This document shows, in pieces, positions 33,136 through 41,632 of a stretch of DNA of 64,000 nt. Numbering within the stretch: the first letter of the stretch is position 1; every line of letters starts with the position of its first letter. The DNA is from Mayfieldus sp963781495. GTDB lineage: Bacteria > Actinomycetota > Thermoleophilia > Solirubrobacterales > 70-9. The notes below the pieces were generated by a model. It was not told the origin of the DNA. It saw only the letters and a list, made by a program, of their open reading frames with translations, and ran no database searches. The stretch covers positions 248,001 through 312,000 of the forward strand of contig CAWAFX010000004.1 of NCBI GenBank assembly GCA_963781495.1, read 5' to 3'. Made by a program: the position numbers and the translations under genes.

Positions 33136-33882
33136 TCAGCCTTTCTGCTTGCACTTCTGCTTGGCCTTCCCAGTCGCCAGGTTGCCCTGGTCGTCGGTGA
33201 ACCGCGCCTGGAACAGGATCTTCTTGTCCTTGCATGAAGCAGAGGCGTAACTCAACTTCTTGTGGTGGAACTTGTAGGTGAGCTTCTTCGTGTTGACCCC
33301 GAATGCGGTAATCACGCCCTGGCCGCCGGCCAGCGCCGGAACGGGGACGCTCAGCTCCTGGCCATATTTGGAGCCGCCGTCGGACTTGATGAAGGTGCCG
33401 AGAAGCGGCACGCCACCGGCTTCCTGGGTGTAGCTGTGCAGCAATATCTTCTTGCCCTTCACATTGGCCGCGACGGTCTGTGCGTGAATGGTCAGGGGCG
33501 GAAGCCCGGGACCGCTGCGGAGCACGATCGTTGCGCTACCGCTGCCGATGATGGCGTCAGGGCATGCCTGCTTGACGTCCTTGGTGGTCGACTGGGACCC
33601 GAACTGGCTCGCGTCGCAAGTCGGAAGCCCCTTCTGCTGGACCTTGATGTCCTTGTCGAAGTCGACCCTGGCGAACGTCGTCGCGTTGGGAACCCCCTGG
33701 GGATTCGAAGCGTTCGTCGACGACACGTTTATCGACAGGGCAACGGGAGCCTTGGACTTCTTCGGCAGCTTCTTCGGCGTCACCTTGCCGGTGATGCTCT
33801 GAACATTGGGGGCACCGGAGGCGACGCCGGCATAGACGAAGACCACCGCCAATCCCAAAATCCAAATCAAGTGCTTGCGCAT
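33136..33882 (-). CDS. Secreted hypothetical protein, paralogue 2
   Basis: Close relative of the 32165-32920 product: same MRKHLIW signal peptide, same DFDKDIKVQQKG, TCDASQFGSQST, ACPDAIIGSGSAT and LLHSYTQEAGGVPL blocks, same basic C-terminus ending in Cys-Lys residues. The start at 33882 has an AAGGAG site upstream; the open frame to 34056 is not used. Each paralogue has its own terminator, so they are separate transcription units rather than an operon. Function unknown. Confidence 0.8.
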   Translation of the reverse strand: MRKHLIWILGLAVVFVYAGVASGAPNVQSITGKVTPKKLPKKSKAPVALSINVSSTNASNPQGVPNATTFARVDFDKDIKVQQKGLPTCDASQFGSQSTTKDVKQACPDAIIGSGSATIVLRSGPGLPPLTIHAQTVAANVKGKKILLHSYTQEAGGVPLLGTFIKSDGGSKYGQELSVPVPALAGGQGVITAFGVNTKKLTYKFHHKKLSYASASCKDKKILFQARFTDDQGNLATGKAKQKCKQKG

Positions 33883-34007
33883 AAAGCTTCTCCTTCGATT
33901 GGCGTTGGTCCTGACAACGCTACTCCGAGGCTGGCGAATTGAACGCCAGCCCTGGTTGCTGTCCCTCATTCGAACACGCGGCGGGAACCGGAGGTGCGCC
34001 TTGCCGC

Positions 34008-35081
34008 TCAACTCCTGACCGGAGTCCACGGCAGAAGCTGGCGCCAATCCGGCCACTCGGAAGGGGGCCCCTCGGGGCGGCGGACGCGCTGCGGCTGCCC
34101 GGGCGGGAGCTCGGCCAGAAGCTCGCGCACGCCCGCCTCGCGCAGCTGTTCGGCGACGGTGCGGTGGGCGACCTCGATCACCCGGTTTCGGTTCTTGCGG
34201 CTCATCAGATTCGGCCCCATGGCCTCGAGGTCGTCACCGGTGGGCTGAATCAGAACCACTTCCGCCCCGCCCGCGCGCAGCTTCTTCGCCTCGCTTCCGA
34301 GCCGCCGCCCGGAAGCGCGGCGGAAGACGATGTTGAAGGCATCGCGCGGATTGATCGCACGGATCGGGTGCAGGGTCGAGGTCGGATTGAGGCAGATGAC
34401 CAGATCCAGCTCGGCCGCGCGCAGCAGATCGAGGTTGGAGGTTGAATAGATGCCGCCGTCGACGTAGCGGCGGCCGCCGATCGAAACCGGGTGATAGATG
34501 CCCGGGATGGCGCAGGAGGCTGCCACCGCCTCCGCCAGCTCGGCCTCCGGAGCGCCGTCGCGGCCGAACGGTACCCGCCTTCCGGTCGCGTAGTCACAGG
34601 CGACTATCCAGAGATTCGGGTGCGGGCTCCACCCGCTTGGCACGACCCGCCGGATCGTCGCCTGCAACGAGTCAGTCGAGAAGATTCCGCGCGGAAACCA
34701 GCCACTGAAGATCGTGGCGGGCGTGAAGCGGCGGGGGCTTGCCAGGGTGCGCAACGCCAGCGGCAAGGAGCCGGGCCCGATCGGGGGCAGCGCCCGCGCG
34801 AGCTCGAAGCGAGCCCCGGCGGAACGGTCGGCATCGGCAGCCGGCCGCCCTTCGGCGTCGACGACGCCGCCGAATGTCTCCCCGCGCGAGTGGGCGACCA
34901 TGAACCAGGGCGGCACGCCCGACGCACAGAGGGCGGCGATCATCGACCCGGCCGAGGTACCGACGACGTAGTCGGCTTCGGCGGGATCCCACCCGGTCTC
35001 TTCGGCGATGGCGTCCAACCCGCCGGTCAGCCAGGCGCCGCCCTGGATGCCGCCGGCGCCGAGAACGAGGCCGATCCTCAT
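34008..35081 (-). CDS. Patatin-like phospholipase / acyl hydrolase
   Basis: 357-residue patatin domain with oxyanion-hole loop GAGGIQGG at the N-terminus, nucleophile elbow GTSAGS near residue 45, and the catalytic Asp in YVDGGIYSTSNLDLL near 205, giving a Ser-Asp dyad. No signal peptide. The ATG at 35081 is only one base after the discriminator base of tRNA-Leu, so it has no room for its own ribosome site and may be expressed from the processed tRNA transcript. Substrate likely a phospholipid or neutral lipid, not determined. Confidence 0.9.
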   Translation of the reverse strand: MRIGLVLGAGGIQGGAWLTGGLDAIAEETGWDPAEADYVVGTSAGSMIAALCASGVPPWFMVAHSRGETFGGVVDAEGRPAADADRSAGARFELARALPPIGPGSLPLALRTLASPRRFTPATIFSGWFPRGIFSTDSLQATIRRVVPSGWSPHPNLWIVACDYATGRRVPFGRDGAPEAELAEAVAASCAIPGIYHPVSIGGRRYVDGGIYSTSNLDLLRAAELDLVICLNPTSTLHPIRAINPRDAFNIVFRRASGRRLGSEAKKLRAGGAEVVLIQPTGDDLEAMGPNLMSRKNRNRVIEVAHRTVAEQLREAGVRELLAELPPGQPQRVRRPEGPPSEWPDWRQLLPWTPVRS

Positions 35082-35082
35082 A

Positions 35083-35166
35083 TGCGGCTGAGAGGAGTCG
35101 AACCTCCACGGGGTTTCCCCCACACGGACCTGAACCGTGCGCGTCTACCAGTTCCGCCACAGCCGC
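35083..35166 (-). tRNA. tRNA-Leu (anticodon CAG)
   Basis: 84-nt cloverleaf on the minus strand: acceptor GCGGCTG pairs with CAGCCGC, anticodon stem CACGG/CCGTG with loop TTCAGGT, a long variable arm (GTGGGGGAAACCCCGT) as expected of a class II tRNA, T-arm GAGGTTCGACTCCTC, discriminator A. CCA is not encoded. The patatin ATG follows after one base. Confidence 0.97.
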
Positions 35167-35248
35167 GAACTGCGGGAAGGTTAGCGGCGCGGGGGCCACC
35201 GGCACGGGCTTCGGGAGCCAGGGTGGGCCGCTAAAATCGCTGCCCCGC

Positions 35249-35321
35249 GCCGCTATCGTCTAGGGGACTAGGACGCCGGATTCTCAGTCCGGAAACCGGG
35301 GTTCGAATCCCCGTAGCGGTG
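35249..35321 (+). tRNA. tRNA-Glu (anticodon CTC)
   Basis: 73-nt cloverleaf: acceptor GCCGCTA with TAGCGGT (first pair G-T), anticodon stem CCGGA/TCCGG with loop TTCTCAG, T-arm CGGGGTTCGAATCCCCG, discriminator G, no encoded CCA. A TAAAAT hexamer at 35232-35237 is a likely -10. The 3' half is overlapped antisense by the end of the GNAT gene. Confidence 0.97.
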
Positions 35322-35976
35322 CCTCTCCGAGAAGGAACCGGCGCACCGAGCCGGTGCTGGAGCGGGAGCGGCACGGGGGCAGATCGATTGCGATCTCCAT
35401 CGCGCCCTCGCCCGCCAGCCTGATCTCGTAGGAGCCCGCGACCTTCTCGACCAGCCTCCTCACGGCGGTGTTCTCGGCCTGGATCAGGCCGGTCACCCGA
35501 GTCACGCCGAGCTCGCGGGCACGGGCGAAGAGCGCCGTCAGCAGCGCCGTCCCGAGACCGATCCGCATCCAGCGATCGCCGACCCCGATCGCGAACTCCG
35601 CCGTCTGCGGGTGCTCGGCGCCGCGGATGAAGCGGGCGGTGCCGAAGCTCTGACCCGTGTCGGGGTCGACGGCGATCAGCGCCTCGTGGCAGGAGTGATC
35701 GACAGCGGTCAGGTATTCGAGCTCGCGCTCCGAAAGCCGCGGCTTGGGGCTGAGGAAGCGGAGGAAGTTCGAATCCGGGCTGGCGCTCTGAAAGCCGCGG
35801 TTGAGGCGCTCGCGGTCGGTGGCGCGGATCGGCCGGATCAGAGCCTGGGTCCCGTCGCGCAGCTCGACGATCGGGGCCCGCCCAGATCCGTCGCGCAGCG
35901 AGTGGCCGCAATCCCCGTCGCGCCTCCGCTGCCGGGCCCGGCCGCTGCGCCCCTCGGGTCTGGGTTCGAACGCCAT
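35284..35976 (-). CDS. GNAT family N-acetyltransferase
   Basis: About 230 residues. After a basic Arg-rich N-terminal tail comes a GNAT domain: LRDGTQALIRPIRATDRERL, SNFLRFLSPKPRL, GTARFIRG, then EFAIGVGDRWMRIGLGTALL and ARELGVTRVTGLIQAENTAVRRL. This resembles the acetyltransferase domain found alone or in protein-lysine acetyltransferases. ATG taken at 35976. The reading frame has no stop before the tRNA-Glu gene, so its last dozen residues (ending GFEPRFPD) are encoded by the antisense of that tRNA's 3' half. Confidence 0.82.
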   Translation of the reverse strand: MAFEPRPEGRSGRARQRRRDGDCGHSLRDGSGRAPIVELRDGTQALIRPIRATDRERLNRGFQSASPDSNFLRFLSPKPRLSERELEYLTAVDHSCHEALIAVDPDTGQSFGTARFIRGAEHPQTAEFAIGVGDRWMRIGLGTALLTALFARARELGVTRVTGLIQAENTAVRRLVEKVAGSYEIRLAGEGAMEIAIDLPPCRSRSSTGSVRRFLLGEAPLRGFEPRFPD

Positions 35977-36072
35977 GCATCGACGATGCCACCCCCCGGC
36001 GCGATTGCGTGTGGCATCGACCACACAGCGTCTCCGTAACCTGGGGCCGCAATCCGAGCAGAGGAGGTGCGC

Positions 36073-36564
36073 TTGTCCGCGATCGACGAGTTGCTTCAGA
36101 ACAACGCGGCCTATGCCGGCAACTTCCAGCAGGCCGGCCTTCCCGCGGCACCGGCGAAGAGGGTCGCGATCGTCGCCTGCATGGACGCCCGCGTCCTCCC
36201 CAGCCGCATCCTCGGCCTGGCCGAGGGCGACGCGCACGTGATCCGCAACGCCGGCGGCGTGATCACCGATGAGGAGATCCGCTCGCTGGCCGTCTCCCAG
36301 CATCTTCTCGGGACCGAGGAGATCATGCTCATGCACCACACGGGCTGCGGGATGCTCAGCCTCAGCGACGAGGAGTTCGCCCAGCGCCTCGAGCATGAGA
36401 CCGGCCGGCGCCCCGGCTTCGCGGCCCACGCATTCGACGACCTAGAGGCCGACGTCCGGGCCGGGATCGAGAAGATCAAGGCCAGCCCCTTCATCCTCCA
36501 CAAGGAGAGCGTGCGGGGGTTCGTCTACGAGGTGCAGAGCGGCCGCCTGCGCGAGGTCAGCTAG
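36073..36564 (+). CDS. Beta-class carbonic anhydrase
   Basis: Zinc enzyme interconverting CO2 and bicarbonate, here a small 163-residue form. Zinc ligands are visible: Cys and the catalytic Asp-Arg pair in IVACMDARV near residue 37, and the His and Cys in HHTGCGML near 90. The start is probably TTG at 36073, because GAGGAGG (36061-36067) sits five bases upstream; the in-frame GTG at 36067 overlaps that site. It ends 8 bp into the convergent oxidoreductase gene. Confidence 0.92.
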   Translation: MSAIDELLQNNAAYAGNFQQAGLPAAPAKRVAIVACMDARVLPSRILGLAEGDAHVIRNAGGVITDEEIRSLAVSQHLLGTEEIMLMHHTGCGMLSLSDEEFAQRLEHETGRRPGFAAHAFDDLEADVRAGIEKIKASPFILHKESVRGFVYEVQSGRLREVS

Positions 36565-36916
36565 GGCGACCGGCCGGCGTGATGGCGATGACCGGTATCG
36601 GGCGGGCCGTTTGGCGCTGATAGGCGCTGTAGCGGTCGCGGTTGTTCTCGTTGACGATCTCCCAGCGACGCTCGTAGTCGGGATCCGACGGCCCGATCAC
36701 GCTCGCTCGCGCCTGCTGTCGGTCGCGCCCCACCTGGATCTCCACCGCGGGATCCGCCCGCAGATTGTGCAGCCAGGCGGGGTCTCGATCGGCGCCGCCA
36801 TTGGAGGCGACGACGAGATAGTCGCCTCCGTCGCGTGCGTAGACGAGGCTGTTGGTCCGTGTCGCACCCGAGCGGCGGCCGGTGGTCCGCAACAGCAGGG
36901 TCGGCACGCCGATCAT
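36557..36916 (-). CDS. Deazaflavin (F420)-dependent nitroreductase family protein
   Basis: Small split-barrel protein of the DDN/DUF385 family: GVPTLLLRTTGRRSGATRTNSLVYA, DYLVVASNGGADRDPAWLHNL, and DPAVEIQVG. Such proteins use cofactor F420 in actinobacteria. The first ATG (36916) gives 119 residues, but upstream in-frame sequence reads HQLIYERTDGRLGHR, which matches the usual family N-terminus, so the true start lies further upstream; no in-frame ATG, GTG or TTG is present there, only CTG codons. Confidence 0.82.
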   Translation of the reverse strand: MIGVPTLLLRTTGRRSGATRTNSLVYARDGGDYLVVASNGGADRDPAWLHNLRADPAVEIQVGRDRQQARASVIGPSDPDYERRWEIVNENNRDRYSAYQRQTARPIPVIAITPAGRPS

Positions 36917-37044
36917 CCGGTGGCCGAGGCGGCCGTCGGTTCGCTCGTAGATCAGCTGATGGACGCGGAGTATCTGACCGGTGGCGCTGATGACCGACAG
37001 CCTACGCCGCTGTCGATCACGCCAACCCGAGCCCCGGCGCCCGG

Positions 37045-38700
37045 CTAGCGGGTCGCTTCGGCCAGCGCCCGCCCGACGGTGCGGCCCGAGAACAGGCAGC
37101 CGCCGAGGAAGGTCCCCTCGAGCGCCCGGTAGCCGTGCATCCCGCCGCCACCGAACCCGGCCGCCTCGCCTGCCGCGTGCAACCCCGGCAGCGGCTCGCC
37201 CTCCGAATCCAGCACCCGCCCCTGCAGGTCAGTCTCCAGCCCGCCCAGCGTCTTGCGGGTCAGGATGTGCAGCTTGACCCCGATCAACGGCCCGGCGACG
37301 GGGTCGAGCAGCTTGTGCGGCGCGGCGATGCGGCTGATTCGATCGGGCAAGAAGCGCCTGGCGCCGTGGATCGCGGTCACCTGCATGTCCTTGCTGTAGG
37401 GGTTGTCCATCTCGCGGTCGCGGGCGACGACCTCGGCCTCCACCTGCGCGAAGTCCAGCAGCGGCTCCTCGGTGAGACGGTTCATGCCGTCGACGAGGGC
37501 GCGCAGGTCACGCTCGACGACGAAGTCGGCGCCGTGGCGCTTGAACGCCTCCACCGGCTCGGTGGCACCTGCGCCGAGCCGGTCCCGCAGCACGGCGCGC
37601 ATGCTGCGGCCGGTGATATCGGGGTTCTGCTCCGACCCCGAGAGCGCGAACTCCTTCTCGATGATCTTCTGGGTGAGCACAAACCAGGTGTGATCCTCGC
37701 CCGTGCGCGCGATGTGGTCCAGCGTCCCGAGGGTGTCGAAGCCGGGAAACAGCGGCACCGGGAGGCGGCGCCCGGTCGCGTCGAGCCAGAGCGACGACGG
37801 CCCGGGGATGATCCGGATCCCGTGCATCGGCCAGATCGGGTCCCAATTGCGGATCCCCTCCACGTAGTGCCACATGCGGTCGGGATTGATCACATTGCCC
37901 CCCGCCTTCTGGGCGATCTCGATCATGCGGCCGTCGACGTGATGGGGAACGCCGCTGATCATCCGCCGCGGCGGCTCCCCCAGCCGCTGCGGCCAGTTGC
38001 TCCGCACCAGCTCGTGGTTGCCGCCGATCCCGCCCGAGGTCACGACCACCGCGCCGGCGGCGATCTCGAAAGTGCCGCTGGCGACCCGCGAGCTCTCCTG
38101 ACCGCGGGCGACGCTGCTCGGCTCCAGGACCTCGCCGGCGACCCCGTCGACGGCACCGCCGCTGACCCTGATCTCGTCGACCTTGTGGCGGAAGCGCAAC
38201 TCGACCGCCCCGCGCTGCTGGGCCTCGCGGACTCGGCGCAGGAAGGGCTCGAGGACCCCGGGCCCGGTGCCCCAGGTGAGGTGGAAGCGCGGCACCGAGT
38301 TGCCGTGCCCGATCGCCCCGTATCCCCCGCGCTCGGCCCAGCCGACGTTGGGCATCACGCGCACGCCCTGGGAGTGCAGCCAGGCGCGCTTCTCGCCAGA
38401 GGCAAAATCGACGTAGGCCTCCGCCCAGCGGCGCGGCCACTCGTCCTCGGGGCGATCGAAGCCGGCGGTCCCGAGCCAGTCCTGCCAGGCAAGCTCGCGC
38501 GAGTCGTGGATCCGTAGCCGCCGCTGCTCTGGCGAATCGACGAGGAACAGGCCGCCCAGGGACCAGAACGCCTGCCCCCCGAGCGAGGCCTCCGGCTCCT
38601 GGTCGAGCAGGATCACCTTGCGGCCGGCGTCGGCGAGCTCGGCGGTCGCGACGAGGCCGGCGAGGCCGGCCCCGACGACGATTGCGTCAGCCTCGCTCAT
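37045..38700 (-). CDS. FAD-binding dehydrogenase (fumarate reductase/KstD-like flavoprotein)
   Basis: 551-residue flavoprotein with N-terminal dinucleotide motif AIVVGAGLAGLVATAELADAG, a second FAD contact LDQEPEASLGGQAFWSLGG, a central capping domain, and the C-terminal FAD motif LPGLHAAGEAAGFGGGGMHGYRALEG, which is characteristic of the FAD_binding_2 group including ketosteroid dehydrogenases. Substrate unknown. Its ATG is preceded by TATTCT (38714-38709) and eight bases, so the message is probably leaderless. Confidence 0.88.
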   Translation of the reverse strand: MSEADAIVVGAGLAGLVATAELADAGRKVILLDQEPEASLGGQAFWSLGGLFLVDSPEQRRLRIHDSRELAWQDWLGTAGFDRPEDEWPRRWAEAYVDFASGEKRAWLHSQGVRVMPNVGWAERGGYGAIGHGNSVPRFHLTWGTGPGVLEPFLRRVREAQQRGAVELRFRHKVDEIRVSGGAVDGVAGEVLEPSSVARGQESSRVASGTFEIAAGAVVVTSGGIGGNHELVRSNWPQRLGEPPRRMISGVPHHVDGRMIEIAQKAGGNVINPDRMWHYVEGIRNWDPIWPMHGIRIIPGPSSLWLDATGRRLPVPLFPGFDTLGTLDHIARTGEDHTWFVLTQKIIEKEFALSGSEQNPDITGRSMRAVLRDRLGAGATEPVEAFKRHGADFVVERDLRALVDGMNRLTEEPLLDFAQVEAEVVARDREMDNPYSKDMQVTAIHGARRFLPDRISRIAAPHKLLDPVAGPLIGVKLHILTRKTLGGLETDLQGRVLDSEGEPLPGLHAAGEAAGFGGGGMHGYRALEGTFLGGCLFSGRTVGRALAEATR

Positions 38701-38752
38701 CGGGCCCGAGAATATGCGCAGGCGGGCCTCGGAGATTCCTGACCCGCGGCCC

Positions 38753-39016
38753 TCAGGCCGCGCTGGCCCGCTCTTCGATCAGGCGCCAGCCCTCGGCGGC
38801 AACGGCGACGTAGCGGCGCCCGTCCGGTCCCTGTCGCTCAAGGACCAGGCCCCGGTTGGCCGCCCGCCGCAGCGCCTTGCCGACGGCGCGGCGCTCGCGC
38901 TGGCGGAACGGCTCGCCGTGCAGCCGGTAGGCGAGGCAGTAACCGTCGCCGGCCAGCTCGACGATCGCGGCGAGTATCTCGTCGTCGGACGGGGGCTGGC
39001 GACGTCGCGAGCGCAC
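38753..39016 (-). CDS. Small winged-helix-like hypothetical protein
   Basis: 87 residues, Arg-rich start, then a pattern EILAAIVELAGDGYCLAYRL, RAVGKALRRAANRGLVLERQ and YVAVAAEGWRLIEE. The spacing of a helix, a recognition-like helix (KALRRAANRGL) and a beta wing resembles small winged-helix DNA-binding proteins, but this is only a structural guess. GTG start with TAAGCT (39028-39023) six bases upstream, a clear leaderless arrangement. Confidence 0.7.
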   Translation of the reverse strand: MRSRRRQPPSDDEILAAIVELAGDGYCLAYRLHGEPFRQRERRAVGKALRRAANRGLVLERQGPDGRRYVAVAAEGWRLIEERASAA

Positions 39017-39057
39017 CGAGGCAGCTTAGGACGGCGGCTCGACGGGATGGAGAAGCT

Positions 39058-40191
39058 CTAGGCGACCCTTTCGTGATCACCGGCGCGCCGGTCCGAGGCC
39101 GACGGGGCGACTCCGAGATCGCGGTAGATCGCGCCGACGATCGCCGGGCGGCGGATCTTGACTCCGGTGGCCTGGTCGATGACGCCGTTGTAGAGCACCG
39201 CCGCGGCAAGGCCGTGGTCGGGGTCGCAGAACGCCATCGAAGTACCGACCTGACCGGTGTGACCGACCGCGCGCGGGCTCACGTAGGGGCCGAAGCCGAG
39301 CCGCCGCAGCCCGGTCATAAACCCCAGCCCCCAGTCGGCCTCGATGCCGAGGATCGGATCCTGGACGACCGCCCGGTGGGGGCGGCATGCGTGCCGCAAC
39401 AGCTCCGGATCGAGCGGCCCGGCCTCCGATCCCTCGAGCGTCGCCAGCACCCACTCATAGAAACGGCCGAGGCCGCGCATCGTCGCGTAGGCGCCGAGCG
39501 AGGGATCGGCTGCAGCCGCGAACCACGGTGTGCGCTCCATCAGCAGCGGCAGTGGGGTTCCGGCCTGCAGGCGGACGTTTACCCCGATCGCCTCCAGCTC
39601 GCCGCTCGGCCAGCCGAGCGCCACCTCGTCGATCCCGAGCGGCTCGAGCAGCCGCCGCCGCAGCAGCACCGTGAGCTTTTCTCCGCTGACCTGCTCCAGC
39701 ACCTGTCCGACCAGATAGAAGCCGAGCCACTCGCTATAGGCGCCATGGCGGCGGCGGTCCCAGCCGGGTGCCGGGCGGGCCTCCATCGCAAGCCTGTGGC
39801 TCACCGCCGGCGGCAGGGCTCCGGTCTCGATCGAACGCAGCAGGTGCATGCCGGCGCGGTGGCTGAGCAGGTCATCGAGGCGCACCGCCCCGAGCTCGGG
39901 GTTGTCGCCGAGCGGCAGTACCTCGCCCAGGGTCGCGTCGAGGCGCAGCAGACCGTCGCGCTCTGCCAGCAGGACCAGCACCGTGATCATCGGCTTGATC
40001 GCGCAATAGACGGCCGAGTAGGTGCCGGTGCCCATCGGGCGGCCGAGCCCGTCGCTGCCAAACGCGGCGTCGAGCAGGACCCGTCCGTTCCGGCTGACGT
40101 AGGCCTGGGCGCCGGTGCAGAAGTGGCCGTCCTCGACGTCGGCGGCCAACCGCGCCGCCGTGGCCTCCATCTCGATGGTCGCCGCGCTCAC
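39058..40191 (-). CDS. Serine beta-lactamase-fold protein with altered active site
   Basis: 377-residue protein of the class C beta-lactamase/esterase family: GRVLLDAAFG, LLAERDGLLRLDATLGEVLP, LSHRAGM, YLVGQVLEQVSGEKL, and GHTGQVGTSM (the third HxG box). The first box reads CAIK where SxxK is expected, so the nucleophilic Ser is Cys, and the second box reads YSE rather than YxN. No signal peptide. GTG start at 40191 overlaps the previous gene by 4 bp; the two are translationally coupled. Activity is doubtful or altered. Confidence 0.85.
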   Translation of the reverse strand: MSAATIEMEATAARLAADVEDGHFCTGAQAYVSRNGRVLLDAAFGSDGLGRPMGTGTYSAVYCAIKPMITVLVLLAERDGLLRLDATLGEVLPLGDNPELGAVRLDDLLSHRAGMHLLRSIETGALPPAVSHRLAMEARPAPGWDRRRHGAYSEWLGFYLVGQVLEQVSGEKLTVLLRRRLLEPLGIDEVALGWPSGELEAIGVNVRLQAGTPLPLLMERTPWFAAAADPSLGAYATMRGLGRFYEWVLATLEGSEAGPLDPELLRHACRPHRAVVQDPILGIEADWGLGFMTGLRRLGFGPYVSPRAVGHTGQVGTSMAFCDPDHGLAAAVLYNGVIDQATGVKIRRPAIVGAIYRDLGVAPSASDRRAGDHERVA

Positions 40192-40928
40192 GGCCGCAGC
40201 ACCGCCTCGTCGCGGGACCGAACCGCATCCACGGCCTCGCCGTACCCGCGGCTGCAGAAGATCGAGCCCCAGGCGATCTCGGCCTCGACGTCGCGGCCCG
40301 GGGGCCAAGCCGCGGCGTAGGCCGGGTGCTGGACGAGCTCGAAGAAGCACATCAGCTCCGGCCAGTCGGCGCTGATGCCTAGGCCGCCGGCGATCGCGTC
40401 CAGGGGCGTCAGCTCGCGCCGCCGCAGCGCCGCAAGCTCGCCGAGCGAGCACCAGACGCGGACGTCGAAATGGGAGGCCTCGAGCTGCGCAAGCGCGATC
40501 AACTCCGAGCCGACCAGCGCGCCGTCGAGCCAGCGCTCGGCCAGGCCGACGTCGCCGAAGATCGTCGAGGTGACCCCGAATCCGACCGAGAGCGAAGCCC
40601 CCGGGAGCGGCGCGAAGTCGGCGCCCGGCGCAAGCCTGCACTCGGTCGCCGGCAGGGCCGGGCGCCGGTGCCCCCGCGCTTCGATCTCGGCGTCGGCAAA
40701 GGCGTCGCTGGTCAGCGCCTTTCCAAGCAGCAGATCCTCGAGGCTGATATCCGAAAGACGGATCGCGAGGTCGGGTTCGCGGGCAACGGCCGTTGCGTTT
40801 AGCCGCAGCCGGCCGTCTCGAAGCGAGAGCCGCACCGCCTCGGTGGCCGAGCTGAGCGCGATGTCGAAGTCGAGGCCCGGGTCGGCCGCGATCGACTGGT
40901 TGGTCAGGACATCACGCCAGAGCGCCAA
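40188..40928 (-). CDS. Hypothetical protein, possible SCP2-like domain
   Basis: 246 residues without signal peptide or membrane helices. The N-terminal 90 residues (VRLSLRDGRLRLNATAVAREPDLAIRL, then SLEDLLLGKAL and ADAEIEARG) resemble an SCP2-like sterol-carrier or SBD fold; the C-terminal part is unrecognised, with DWPELMCFFELVQHP. It precedes the altered serine hydrolase in a two-gene operon with a 4-bp overlap. The function is unknown and the SCP2 idea is weak. Confidence 0.65.
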   Translation of the reverse strand: MALWRDVLTNQSIAADPGLDFDIALSSATEAVRLSLRDGRLRLNATAVAREPDLAIRLSDISLEDLLLGKALTSDAFADAEIEARGHRRPALPATECRLAPGADFAPLPGASLSVGFGVTSTIFGDVGLAERWLDGALVGSELIALAQLEASHFDVRVWCSLGELAALRRRELTPLDAIAGGLGISADWPELMCFFELVQHPAYAAAWPPGRDVEAEIAWGSIFCSRGYGEAVDAVRSRDEAVLRP

Positions 40929-41005
40929 TGGCCCATCTCCTCCTCGCCGGCGGGCGGGAGGACCGGCCGGGCATCAATCGCTGCACGGCCGGTCCCACAC
41001 CCGCT

Positions 41006-41515
41006 TCAGTACGAACAGCCCTGACGGTTGGGCGCGACCTGATCGCAGCCGCTCGGCTGTGCCGTGTACTCCTGGTGACCGTCGATGTCGTCCCCCCAGC
41101 CATTGGAGAAGACGATCGGGCCGCCACTCAGATGCAGGTTCTCGAGAACGCTGTTGGCAGAGCCCGGCGCAAAGCAGATGTTGTGCTTTGCGCCGCTGAT
41201 CCCGCCGACGTTGTCGTAGAAGCGAACCCAGCGGTTGGTGTTGTTCCAGACGCTGTCGATGTCGTCGTGCAGCGACTTGGTGGAGCAGGTGATGTAGTGG
41301 TCGTTGCGGTAGTCCAGATCGACGCTGACGCCCCGGGCGGTGAAGCAACCGCTGAAGCCGTTGTTGCCCCACTCACAGAGGCGGTTGCCGGAGCACTGGC
41401 CCAGCGACGCGCCGGCCGCTGCCGGCATCAGCAGTGCCGCCGTTGCGCCTCCAGCCGCAACAGCGGCTCCGGCGGCGATAGCGGTGCGCTTGCGCGCCCG
41501 CGAGGTCTCGATCAT
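41006..41515 (-). CDS. Secreted protein resembling peptidase inhibitor family I36
   Basis: 169 residues with a basic start (MIETSRARKRTAIAAG) and an Ala-rich signal peptide cleaved near AGAS. The exported part is Cys-rich and begins QCSGNRLCEWGNNGFSGCF, the pattern of family I36 inhibitors of actinomycetes, followed by DSVWNNTNRWVRFYDN and further Cys residues, probably disulphide-bonded. ATG at 41515 with AAGGAGAA upstream. The target peptidase is unknown. A candidate extended -10 lies about 120 bases upstream. Confidence 0.75.
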   Translation of the reverse strand: MIETSRARKRTAIAAGAAVAAGGATAALLMPAAAGASLGQCSGNRLCEWGNNGFSGCFTARGVSVDLDYRNDHYITCSTKSLHDDIDSVWNNTNRWVRFYDNVGGISGAKHNICFAPGSANSVLENLHLSGGPIVFSNGWGDDIDGHQEYTAQPSGCDQVAPNRQGCSY

Positions 41516-41632
41516 CGTTCTCCTTCCCTGGCTTCCGGTCGCCTGGCGGCATCCGGAAGGACCGTTGTAAGTACGAGGCCTGGCGTCCGGTGGCCTCTTT
41601 CGCTGCGCCCTCCCCTCGGAGACGACGCGGCG

